The notes beneath the pieces are model-generated. The model did no database searches. It saw only the letters and a list, made by a program, of their open reading frames with translations, and had not been told where the DNA came from. Source: Robertkochia flava (lineage in GTDB: Bacteria > Bacteroidota > Bacteroidia > Flavobacteriales > Flavobacteriaceae). Taken from it: a stretch of DNA of 64,000 bases. The translations under genes were made by a program, and so were the position numbers. The DNA lies in contig NZ_JAINZT010000009.1 of NCBI RefSeq assembly GCF_020166515.1, forward strand, positions 113,070 through 177,069, given 5' to 3'. This document shows positions 56,896 through 64,000 of the stretch, one piece after another; position 1 is the stretch's first letter; the number at the start of each line of letters is the position of its first letter.

Positions 56896-56913
56896 CCTCA
56901 TAAAAAAGAAATT

Positions 56914-59274
56914 ATGTTTAAATGTAAAACATCACCAGAGGTAGGCGGAATGGGCCACTCTGTTAAGCGAAAAGAAGATGCCCGGTTTTTACACGGGAAG
57001 GGTAAATATACCGATGACGTGAAGCTACCGGGAATGCTCCATATGGTCATGGTACGCAGTCCGTATGCCTATGCCAGGATCAAAAATATCAACAAGGAAA
57101 AGGCACTGGCCATTGACGGAGTATTGGCAGTGATCACCGGAGAAGACCTGGCACAATACAATCTGCACTGGATGCCTACCCTGCTTTCAGACACCCAAAT
57201 GGTGCTTCCCACCGATACGGTCATGCACCAATCTCAGGAAGTTTGCGCTGTAATTGCCACAGACCGGTACATCGCAGCAGACGGAGCAGAGGCTGTGGAA
57301 GTGGACTACGAGCCCATGGATGCCATCGTAGACCCCTATAAAGCCCTGGATAAAGATGCTCCCCTGTTACGACCTGACAAGGAAGGACAGAAAGACAATC
57401 ATATCTATCACTGGGAACGTGGCGACAAAGCCAAGACCGAGGAAGTTATCGCCAAGGCCGATGTGGTGGTAAAGGAACGTATCCATTTACCCAGAATTCA
57501 TGTAGCTTCCATTGAGACCTGCGGGGTGGTGGCCTCATATGATAAGGATACCGAAAAGATGCTTATCTACCTGACCTCCCAGGCACCCCACGCTATTCGT
57601 ACGGTACTGGCTCTGGTAGCCGGTCATGTGGGCCTGTCTGAAGAAAAGATCCGCATCATTTCTCCCGATATCGGGGGAGGATTTGGAGGAAAGGTACCCG
57701 TATACCCGGGCTATGTAGTGGCCATTGCTGCCACCTTCCTGATCGGGAAACCGGTAAAATGGATCGAAGACCGTTCAGAAAACCTGGTGAACGGGTTTGC
57801 ACGCGACTATCATATGGACTGTGAACTGGCGGCTACCAAAGACGGAAAGATCCAGGCCTTTAAAGTATCTACCCTGGCAGACCACGGGTATACCGATTCT
57901 TCGGCCAACCCGTCTAAATATCCTACCGGTATGTTCTCGATCTGTACCGGATCTTACGATTACCAACACGCCTTTGCCGAGCTCGATGCGGTATATACCA
58001 ACAAAGCTCCGGGTGGGGTGGCCTACCGTTGTTCCTTCCGGGTAACAGAGGCGGTACACGCCATAGAGCGTATGGTGGATAAGCTCGCCGCAGAGATCGG
58101 GAAAGACCCGGCCCAGCTGCGCCTGGAAAACTTTATTAAAAAGGATCAGTTCCCGTACTCCTCCCCACTTGGATGGAGTTATGACAGTGGCGACTATGAG
58201 GCAACGCTCAAGAAAGCCATGGACATGCTGGGTTATGAGAAATACAAAAAAGAACAGGCAGAGAAACGCGCCCAGGGAAAACTCATGGGGATCGGGATCA
58301 GCACCTTCACCGAAGTGGTTGGAGCCGGACCATCAAAAGACTTTGACATCCTGGGGATAGCCATGTTCGACAGTGCGGAGATCCGGGTACACCCCACAGG
58401 AAAGGCGCTGGCCCGCTTCGGGACTAAGTCACAGGGACAGGGGCACGAAACCACCTATGCCCAGATCCTGGCAGAAGAATTAGGGATCCCGTATTCGGAT
58501 ATAGAGATCGAAGAAGGGGATACCGACACTGCTCCTTACGGACTGGGAACTTACGCCAGTAGGAGTACCCCGACGGCGGGTGCTGCAGCAGCGATCGCAG
58601 CGCGTAAACTGCGGGACAAAGGGAAGAAAATAGCGGCCTACCTGCTGGAAGTAAGTGAAGAAGACATCGATTGGGAAGTAGGGAAATACTTTGTGAAGGG
58701 AGCTCCTGAGAAATCAAAAACCATTCAGGAGGTGGTCTTCGCGGCCTATACCAATATCCCTCCGGGAATGGAACCCGGCTTTGAGGCTACTCATTATTAC
58801 GATCCACCAAACCTCACCTTCCCTAACGGGGCCTATATCTGTGTAGTGGAGATCGATGAGGAAACCGGAGCCATTGACGTGAAACGCTTTGTGGCTATTG
58901 ACGACTGTGGAAACATCATCAATCCGATGATCGTGGAAGGTCAGGTTCACGGCGGACTCACCCAGGGAATTGCCCCTGCCATGTACGAAGGTATTCAGTA
59001 TGACGACGAAGGGAATGTACTCAACGGGACCTTCATGGATTACCTGGTGCCCACAGCGGTGGAATCACCCCACTGGGAGACCGGGCATACCATCACCCCA
59101 TCTCCACACCACCCGCTTGGAGCCAAAGGAGTGGCAGAATCTCCTACGGTAGGAGCACCACCGGCCATCGCCAACGCGATCATTGACGCCCTGTCGCCTC
59201 TTGGAATCAAACACCTGGACATTCCGATCACGCCATCCAAGGTTTGGGATGCCATCCAGGCACACAAGAAGTGA
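56914..59274 (+). CDS. coxL: Form I aerobic CO dehydrogenase large subunit CoxL
   Basis: The catalytic Mo-Cu subunit that oxidises CO with water to CO2. The 786 residues comprise the Ald_Xan_dh_C domain (~18-130) and Moco-binding domains. The decisive loop A370-Y-R-C373-S-F-R376 is the AYxCSFR form I signature; C373 would hold Cu. TSQAPHAIR supplies the Moco-proximal Gln, and the Glu in AKGVAESPTVG is the catalytic base position. Form II homologues carry AYRGAGR instead. All visible active-site residues are intact, so a working CODH is likely. Followed by coxG after 158 bases. Confidence 0.95.
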   Translation: MFKCKTSPEVGGMGHSVKRKEDARFLHGKGKYTDDVKLPGMLHMVMVRSPYAYARIKNINKEKALAIDGVLAVITGEDLAQYNLHWMPTLLSDTQMVLPTDTVMHQSQEVCAVIATDRYIAADGAEAVEVDYEPMDAIVDPYKALDKDAPLLRPDKEGQKDNHIYHWERGDKAKTEEVIAKADVVVKERIHLPRIHVASIETCGVVASYDKDTEKMLIYLTSQAPHAIRTVLALVAGHVGLSEEKIRIISPDIGGGFGGKVPVYPGYVVAIAATFLIGKPVKWIEDRSENLVNGFARDYHMDCELAATKDGKIQAFKVSTLADHGYTDSSANPSKYPTGMFSICTGSYDYQHAFAELDAVYTNKAPGGVAYRCSFRVTEAVHAIERMVDKLAAEIGKDPAQLRLENFIKKDQFPYSSPLGWSYDSGDYEATLKKAMDMLGYEKYKKEQAEKRAQGKLMGIGISTFTEVVGAGPSKDFDILGIAMFDSAEIRVHPTGKALARFGTKSQGQGHETTYAQILAEELGIPYSDIEIEEGDTDTAPYGLGTYASRSTPTAGAAAAIAARKLRDKGKKIAAYLLEVSEEDIDWEVGKYFVKGAPEKSKTIQEVVFAAYTNIPPGMEPGFEATHYYDPPNLTFPNGAYICVVEIDEETGAIDVKRFVAIDDCGNIINPMIVEGQVHGGLTQGIAPAMYEGIQYDDEGNVLNGTFMDYLVPTAVESPHWETGHTITPSPHHPLGAKGVAESPTVGAPPAIANAIIDALSPLGIKHLDIPITPSKVWDAIQAHKK

Positions 59275-59432
59275 TATTGGAAGATTGAACATACATTGAC
59301 GGAAGTCATCTTCACTTTGGCTATTAAAGTGAGGATGACTTTTATAACAGTGCTTTCAATAGAAGTCCTGTAGCAACACAAAATCTTTACCCAACAAAAA
59401 CACCCCTGCTCAGGGGGAGAAAATAAAACACG

Positions 59433-59903
59433 ATGAAAACACAATTGGAAAAATCCTTTGAGGTACCTCAAAATACGGAGTTGGTCTGGGAACACCTGAT
59501 CGATCCGTCTAAAGTCATGGACTGTGTACCCGGGGTAACTGTAGAAGAAAAGGTGGGAGAGAACCACTACAAGGGAAAGGTAGGCATGAAATTTGGCCCG
59601 ATGGGGGTGCAGTACGATGCCGATATCCTGTACAAGGAAATTGACAAGGAAAACCGAAAGATCATTATTGCAGGAGATGGCGTTGATTCCAAGGGAACAG
59701 GGAATGCAGAAATGGTCATGACCATCAACCTTTCTGATGCTGAAGACGGAGGGGTCAAACTGGATTCTGTTATGGATGTCACCATTAACGGAAAGATTGC
59801 CCAGTTCGGATCGCGCTTGATCACTACGGTGTCTAACCAACTCTTTAAGCAATTCGCTTCGAACTTTTCAAAGAAACTGGCAGAAGCCGAGGCCACAGCC
59901 TAG
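59433..59903 (+). CDS. coxG: CoxG-like SRPBCC protein
   Basis: A 156-residue START/SRPBCC-fold protein of the CoxG family. It opens KSFEVPQNTELVWEHLIDPS with CVPGV, followed by the helix-grip strands and a long C-terminal helix (QLFKQFASNFSKKLAEAEA). CoxG is known to recruit CODH to the membrane, and recent work on a related protein points to quinone handling. It lacks the long C-terminal extension of some homologues. It is followed by a hairpin terminator that separates it from coxD. Confidence 0.9.
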   Translation: MKTQLEKSFEVPQNTELVWEHLIDPSKVMDCVPGVTVEEKVGENHYKGKVGMKFGPMGVQYDADILYKEIDKENRKIIIAGDGVDSKGTGNAEMVMTINLSDAEDGGVKLDSVMDVTINGKIAQFGSRLITTVSNQLFKQFASNFSKKLAEAEATA

Positions 59904-59927
59904 GCTCTTGCATGATCATTAATCCTG

Positions 59928-59956
59928 AAGCTATGCCAACCCCGGCATAGCTTTTC
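59928..59956 (+). terminator. Hairpin with T-tract between coxG and coxD
   Basis: AGCTATGCC-aacccc-GGCATAGCT then TTTTCT. It would end or attenuate the structural-gene transcript, lowering expression of the maturation genes downstream. Confidence 0.72.
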
Positions 59957-59969
59957 TAACTTATGGGAA

Positions 59970-60842
59970 TTGAATAAAGAAATTGAAGATATTACCAAAG
60001 ATTTTTACAGGCTCGATTACATCCTGAACGAAGCCCTGGCAACCTCCGTTTTTCTCCTGAAAAACCTGGGAAAACCCCTCCTGTTGGAAGGCAACCCAGG
60101 GGTGGGAAAAACGGTGTTGGCAAATACCCTGGCACAGCATTTAAATACCCACCTGATCCGGTTACAATGCTATGAAGGACTGGATGTGAGCACCACCATT
60201 TACGAGTGGAATTACCAAAAACAATTGCTCCATATCAAATTGTTCGAGCAGGAACAGGACAAAAAGACCCTTGGCAAAGAGATCTTTGGGATGGACTATG
60301 TTTTACAACGCCCCCTGCTCCAATCCATAAGTGCGGAAAAACCGGTAGTCCTCCTTATTGATGAGATCGACCGGGCCGATGAAGAATTCGAAGCTTATTT
60401 ACTGGAACTCCTATCCGATTTCCAGATCAGCATACCCGAACTGGGCACCATACAGGCCCGCTCTAAACCCCTGGTGATTCTCACCTCCAACCGTACCCGG
60501 GAACTTAGTGACGCCCTGAGGAGACGTTGTCTTTACCAATGGGTAGAATTCCCTACCAAGGCGGGAGAGATCGATATTATCGCGAAGAAATTACCTGGCA
60601 TTGAAGAGGAACTGGCCACTCAGGTAGTGACCTTTATTCACAACCTGCGTAAATCGAGCTTACACAAACCCCCGGGCATTGCCGAATCCCTGGATTGGGC
60701 CAAGACCCTCCTGCTGATGAACCAGAAGAACATAACAGACGAGATCGTAAAAACAACCATAGGTTGTGTACTCAAACACAAAGACGATGTGGAATTCGTA
60801 AGAAACAAAACGGTTCAGGAATTCCTATACCCGGTCGAGTGA
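59970..60842 (+). CDS. coxD: CoxD-like MoxR AAA+ ATPase
   Basis: A 290-residue MoxR-family ATPase: Walker A G41-NPGVGK-T48, Walker B VVLLIDEIDRADEEFE, sensor 1 VILTSNRTREL, then RRRCLYQWVEFP. CoxD of Afipia carboxidovorans is needed to sulfurate the Mo-Cu site of apo-CODH. No in-frame ATG fits: the ATG at 59963 is out of frame and soon stops. So TTG at 59970 is the start, implying weak translation. Its usual partner, the VWA protein CoxE, follows 28 bases later. Confidence 0.9.
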   Translation: MNKEIEDITKDFYRLDYILNEALATSVFLLKNLGKPLLLEGNPGVGKTVLANTLAQHLNTHLIRLQCYEGLDVSTTIYEWNYQKQLLHIKLFEQEQDKKTLGKEIFGMDYVLQRPLLQSISAEKPVVLLIDEIDRADEEFEAYLLELLSDFQISIPELGTIQARSKPLVILTSNRTRELSDALRRRCLYQWVEFPTKAGEIDIIAKKLPGIEEELATQVVTFIHNLRKSSLHKPPGIAESLDWAKTLLLMNQKNITDEIVKTTIGCVLKHKDDVEFVRNKTVQEFLYPVE

Positions 60843-60870
60843 ACACGAAACCTTCCAAAACCTGCATGAC

Positions 60871-62007
60871 TTGCAAGCTGTAGAAAAAACATTCAAGGAA
60901 CGTCTTATCGACTTTACCATGTATTGTCGGGAACGCCAGTTTATGCTTGGTCCCCAGGAAACAAGGGAGGCTTTTGAGATCGCCAGGCGGGGATATGCCC
61001 TGGACCGTAAACTTTTTCAATACAGTCTTAAGGCTATTTACTGCAAACGCAAGGAACATTTTGACCGTTTCGACGAGATGTTCGACCGCTTCTGGAGCAG
61101 GTATTACGAGGAACAGCTAGAAGCCCGTCAGAAAAAGGTCAAGCAGCTTAAGAAGGAGAAAGATGTAGATACGGTTATTTTCTTAGGAACCGAATTTAAG
61201 ATACCCAGGAAACAGGTCCAGGAGGAGGAGGCGAAACAAACCGTGGGTGCGAACGAAAACCTGCGACTTCGAATGACCGATTTTTCCAAGGTGGAGGTTG
61301 CCGATAAGGAAAAATTTGAAGAATTGGCGGAAGAACTGTTCCACCAGATGAGCATGCGTTTCAAGCGCAGGCTGGAGAGCGCCAATAAGGGAAGTATCGA
61401 TATCCGTAAGACCATTCGCCATGGCATTTCAAAAGGCGGACTCCTGCTGGACCTGTCACATAAACGTAAGCGAAAGGAAAAACGAAAAGTGGTTTTTATC
61501 CTCGATGTAAGCGGATCCATGGATACCTACAGCTATTACCTGCTGCGGTATATCCTGGTGTTAAAAAAGTATTTTAAAAGCCTGGAGTTCTTTACCTTTA
61601 GTACAGAGCTCACCCATATCACCCCCATGCTTCGGCAGAATAATGAACTGGAGATCCTGAAAGCGATCGGAAAAAATGTGCACTCATGGTCCAGTGGAAC
61701 CAAGATCGGGGATTCCCTCCAGGAGTTCCTGTCGGTATACGGCAGTAAGTTCTTAAGTCAGAAGCACGTGGTGGTGATCCTGAGCGACGGACTGGAAACC
61801 GGGAATGTTACAGTATTAAAGGAAGCCGTGCGCACCATACAAAGAAAATGCAAGACCCTTGTCTGGCTAAATCCGCTAAAGGGCATGGAGGGCTATCAGC
61901 CCATTCAAAAAGGGATCGTTAATGTGATGCCGCATCTGGATGCTTTCGAATCTGCTCACAACCTGGACAGCCTTCTAAAACTTGAAAAACTATTAATGGA
62001 TGTTTAA
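60871..62007 (+). CDS. coxE: CoxE-like von Willebrand factor A protein
   Basis: A 378-residue protein with a helical N-terminal half and a C-terminal VWA domain. The metal-ion-dependent adhesion site is D212-V-S-G-S216 in VFILDVSGSMD, with further ligands around SSGTKIG and ILSDGLETGN. MoxR-VWA pairs act as metal-cofactor chaperones; CoxE in the known system belongs to the step giving the Cu-containing centre. It also begins with TTG (an ATG at 60866 is out of frame) and overlaps the next gene by 8 bases. Confidence 0.9.
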   Translation: MQAVEKTFKERLIDFTMYCRERQFMLGPQETREAFEIARRGYALDRKLFQYSLKAIYCKRKEHFDRFDEMFDRFWSRYYEEQLEARQKKVKQLKKEKDVDTVIFLGTEFKIPRKQVQEEEAKQTVGANENLRLRMTDFSKVEVADKEKFEELAEELFHQMSMRFKRRLESANKGSIDIRKTIRHGISKGGLLLDLSHKRKRKEKRKVVFILDVSGSMDTYSYYLLRYILVLKKYFKSLEFFTFSTELTHITPMLRQNNELEILKAIGKNVHSWSSGTKIGDSLQEFLSVYGSKFLSQKHVVVILSDGLETGNVTVLKEAVRTIQRKCKTLVWLNPLKGMEGYQPIQKGIVNVMPHLDAFESAHNLDSLLKLEKLLMDV

Positions 62008-63001
62008 CGAACTCGCTTTACAAATAGAAAAACAACTGGCCAAAGGTGCCGATTTTGCCATTGCCCAGGTCGTAGACCGCATTGCACCCAGCTCCGGAAA
62101 GGTGGGTGACAAAGCCCTTATCCTGGAAACCGGAGAGCTTATCGGGTGGATCGGCGGGGGTTGTGTGCGGGGCATTGTCATTAAAGAAGCCCTCGAAGTG
62201 ATCAAAACCAAACGTTACCGCCGTGTGCGTATTTCCCCTGAAGGCGGCACGCTGGAAACCCCTACTTTTAAACAATACGTCATGTCCTGTCAAAGTAAAG
62301 GAACCATAGAAGTTATGATAGAACCCGTAATACCCCAGCCTGAACTCATTGTGGTAGGCAAAAGCAATATCGCCCGGAAACTGGTACAGTTGGCTTCAGC
62401 CGCCGACTTCAGAGTAACCGTCATGGCCTCCGATGCCGATGTACAAATGTTCCCCTCGGCTCAAAGCGTTTCAGACCATGTCGATTTCGGTCCGGTCAAA
62501 CGCTTTGCCAATACTTATATTATTGTTACCACCCAGGGAGAAGACGATGAACTCTCTGTAAAAAAGGCCATGGAAACCCCCGCCAGGTACGTAGGCTTTG
62601 TAGCCAGCGCCAAAAAGTCTGAAGACATCAAGACCTATCTGGCAGATGCCGGCATCCGGGAAGACCGGATTTCCCAATTACGAAGCCCGGTGGGACTTGA
62701 CATCAATGCCAAACTCGCCAGCGAGGTAGCTATAAGCATCCTGGCCGAAGTGGTGGCCGATTTCCGTAAAGCAAATTCCGGTTATGGCTCCCGCTGCGAA
62801 AGCGAGGATGTGGAAGCCACCGAAGCACCTGCGAATGAGCAGTTCGCAGAAGACTACTACATCAATCCCGTTTGCGGGGTTCCCGTTTCCAAAAAGAACC
62901 CGAAGCACGTGATCGAATACAGGAATGAAAAGGTGTATTTCTGTTGTGATGGTTGTAAGGTGAGTTTTGAGAAGGATCCGGAGAAGTATATGGTGAAGTG
63001 A
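62000..63001 (+). CDS. coxF: CoxF-like XdhC family protein with C-terminal YHS domain
   Basis: A 333-residue protein of three parts: XdhC_CoxI domain (~10-70; FAIAQVVDRIAPSSGKVGDKA; GGCVRGIVIKEA), Rossmann XdhC_C domain (~110-255; LIVVGKSNIARKLVQLA; PVGLDINAKLASEVAISILA) and, after an acidic linker, a YHS/TRASH-like metal domain (~286-333) with C292 in NPVCGVPV and C315-C316-x2-C319 in YFCCDGC. It differs from the XdhC protein at 52.9 kb, which has no YHS part. CoxF is tied to copper insertion in CODH assembly, so a copper role for the added domain is plausible but unproven. Translation is coupled to coxE. Confidence 0.9.
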   Translation: MFNELALQIEKQLAKGADFAIAQVVDRIAPSSGKVGDKALILETGELIGWIGGGCVRGIVIKEALEVIKTKRYRRVRISPEGGTLETPTFKQYVMSCQSKGTIEVMIEPVIPQPELIVVGKSNIARKLVQLASAADFRVTVMASDADVQMFPSAQSVSDHVDFGPVKRFANTYIIVTTQGEDDELSVKKAMETPARYVGFVASAKKSEDIKTYLADAGIREDRISQLRSPVGLDINAKLASEVAISILAEVVADFRKANSGYGSRCESEDVEATEAPANEQFAEDYYINPVCGVPVSKKNPKHVIEYRNEKVYFCCDGCKVSFEKDPEKYMVK

Positions 63002-63002
63002 C

Positions 63003-63078
63003 GGGGTGACGAGTGAAGAGGGACGAGTGATGAGTGACGAGGGACGAGGGACGAGGGACGAGGGACGAGGAACGGGTT
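63003..63078. repeat. GGGACGA / GTGACGA 7-bp minisatellite
   Basis: About nine imperfect heptamers (GTGACGA, GGGACGA, GGAACGG) beginning 2 bases after the coxF stop. The last four full units are exact copies. Confidence 0.85.
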
Positions 63079-63090
63079 ACAAAGTAAATG

Positions 63091-63866
63091 TCTTCGCGAG
63101 CTTGCCTGCCGAAGGCAAGGGGATCCCGATACTTCGGGAGACCACAGCGATCTTTTTAAGGCATCGCTCTTCTAAAAAGCCTCCACCCTGCCCGGTGAGA
63201 TGACCACGCCCCGCATGCGCAGAGCTCGCAAAGACGATTCAAGTTGTCTTCGCGAGCTTGCCTGCCAAAGGCAAGGGGATCCCGATACTTCTTGAGACCA
63301 CAGCGAACTTTTTAAGGTATCGCTCTCTCTAAAAAAGCCTCCACCCTACCCGGGGAGATTACCACGCCCCGCATGCGCAGAGCTCGCAAAGACGATTCAA
63401 GTTGTCTTCGCGAGCTTGCCTGCCAAAGGCAAGGGGATCCCGATACTTCTTGAGACCACAGCGAACTTTTTAAGGCATCGCTCTTCTAAAAAGCATCCAC
63501 CCTGCCCGGGGAGATTGCCACGCCCCGCATGCGCAGAGCTCGCAAAGACGATTCAAGTTATCTTCGCGAGCTTGCCTGCCGAAGGCAAGGGGATCCCAAT
63601 ACTTCTTGAGACCACAGCGAACTTTTTAAGGCATCGCTCTTCTAAAAAGCATCCACCCTGCCCGGGGAGATTGCCACGCCCCGCATTCGCGGAGCTCGCA
63701 AAGACGATTCAAATTGTCTTCGCGAGCTTGCCTGCCGAAGGCAAGGGGATCCCGATACTTCGGGAGACCATAGCGAACTTTTTAAGGTATCCCCCTTCTA
63801 AAAAGCCTCCACCCTGCCCTGGGAGATTGCCACGCCCCGCATGCGCGGAGCTCGCAAAGACGAACC
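63091..63866. repeat. Five tandem copies of a ~156-bp element with inverted ends
   Basis: Units begin at 63091, 63247, 63405, 63561 and 63717 (periods 156, 158, 156, 156). Each opens TCTTCGCGAGCTTGCC and closes GAGCTCGCAAAGACGA, so the ends are near-perfect inverted repeats, and has inner hairpins (AAGGCAAGGGGATCCCGAT; AGCGA...TCGCT). Units are joined by ATTCAAGTTG or close variants. The end sequence GTCTTTGCGAGC is also found at 735. Because 156 is 52 codons, open frames run through the array, but they are not genes. Confidence 0.9.
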
Positions 63867-64000
63867 ATTCATCATTCATTGAACATCCCTAAATAGTGTT
63901 GACCGGTTTTTGACTTAAATTTTCATTATTAAAAATAGTGATTACTTCCCGTTCTTCTTTCTTTGTATGTTGACATTGCTGTTTAAATAAAGAAGGAGGA
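63867..64000. other. Right-edge intergenic sequence
   Basis: AT-rich sequence after the tandem array, ending AAAGAAGGAGGA at the window edge, which looks like a ribosome-binding site for a gene just outside. A gene start cannot be confirmed. Confidence 0.3.

Noticed and set aside
56914..59274. Form II CoxL or generic xanthine dehydrogenase subunit
   Set aside because: The active-site loop is AYRCSFR, not AYRGAGR, and the operon contains coxG, coxD, coxE and a coxF-like gene.
63091..63866. Possible CRISPR array
   Set aside because: Units are ~156 bp and similar throughout, with no unique ~30-bp spacers between short repeats, and no cas genes are present.
63416..63892. Long open frame of ~158 codons with 52-residue internal repeats
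   Set aside because: The unit length is a multiple of three and the frame simply runs through tandem non-coding elements. The protein is low-complexity and has no start signal or homology I recognise.

Overview
The window is a chromosomal segment of a member of the Bacteroidota, almost certainly a marine Flavobacteriaceae. The evidence is the gene families and their order (miaB, sigma-54 activator, lptE, secG, groES-groEL; mreBCD-pbp2-rodA; surE-lpxB-comEC; coaX-OMP-TPR-lptC), the GYDIA-type GHMP kinase beside class II HMG-CoA reductase, and promoters of the Bacteroidota type (TTG, about 19 bp, TAnnTTTG), seen most clearly before the single tRNA gene. The genus cannot be fixed from the sequence alone.

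Layout. 1-2.6 kb: a cut-off membrane protein and a BspA-like surface lipoprotein set between two direct copies of a dispersed repeat. 2.6-9.5 kb: an envelope and housekeeping run ending in groES-groEL, with a possible sigma-54 promoter before groES. 9.5-13.2 kb: a retropepsin-like protein coupled to a three-CBM protein, a second three-CBM protein, and a GAF/fRMsr-like protein. 13.2-20.5 kb: purH and the complete rod-shape operon. 20.7-22.9 kb: the protease Prc on the minus strand. 23.1-27.9 kb: surE, a small membrane protein, lpxB, an NlpC/P60 lipoprotein and comEC. 27.9-31.7 kb: an S9 (DPP IV-like) peptidase followed by a peptide transporter broken by one in-frame TAA. 31.8-34.1 kb: two mevalonate-pathway genes. 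34.2-42.0 kb: a minus-strand envelope block (ppiD-like, hemolysin/CorC-like, lptC, TPR protein, outer-membrane protein, coaX). 42.06 kb: tRNA-Phe(GAA).

42.1-50.1 kb is an accessory region. Two paralogous DUF3604 lipoproteins lie either side of an arylsulfatase and an alpha/beta hydrolase. Promoter-proximal and 3'-flank sequences are duplicated, and there are many REP-like palindromes and TCCCT/TCCCC minisatellites.

50.1-63.0 kb is the most notable part: an aerobic carbon monoxide dehydrogenase (CODH) island. Molybdenum cofactor genes moaA and moeA, an XdhC protein and a cysteine desulfurase precede a coxM-coxS-coxL-coxG-coxD-coxE-coxF-like operon. The CoxL active-site loop reads AYRCSFR, the signature of form I (true Mo-Cu) CODH. 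The last gene joins an XdhC/CoxF-like protein to a C-terminal YHS metal-binding domain. Together the genes could make the cofactor, sulfurate it, add copper and insert it into a CO-oxidising enzyme, giving the organism a supplementary energy source.

The window ends in a 7-bp minisatellite and five tandem copies of a ~156-bp element with inverted ends.
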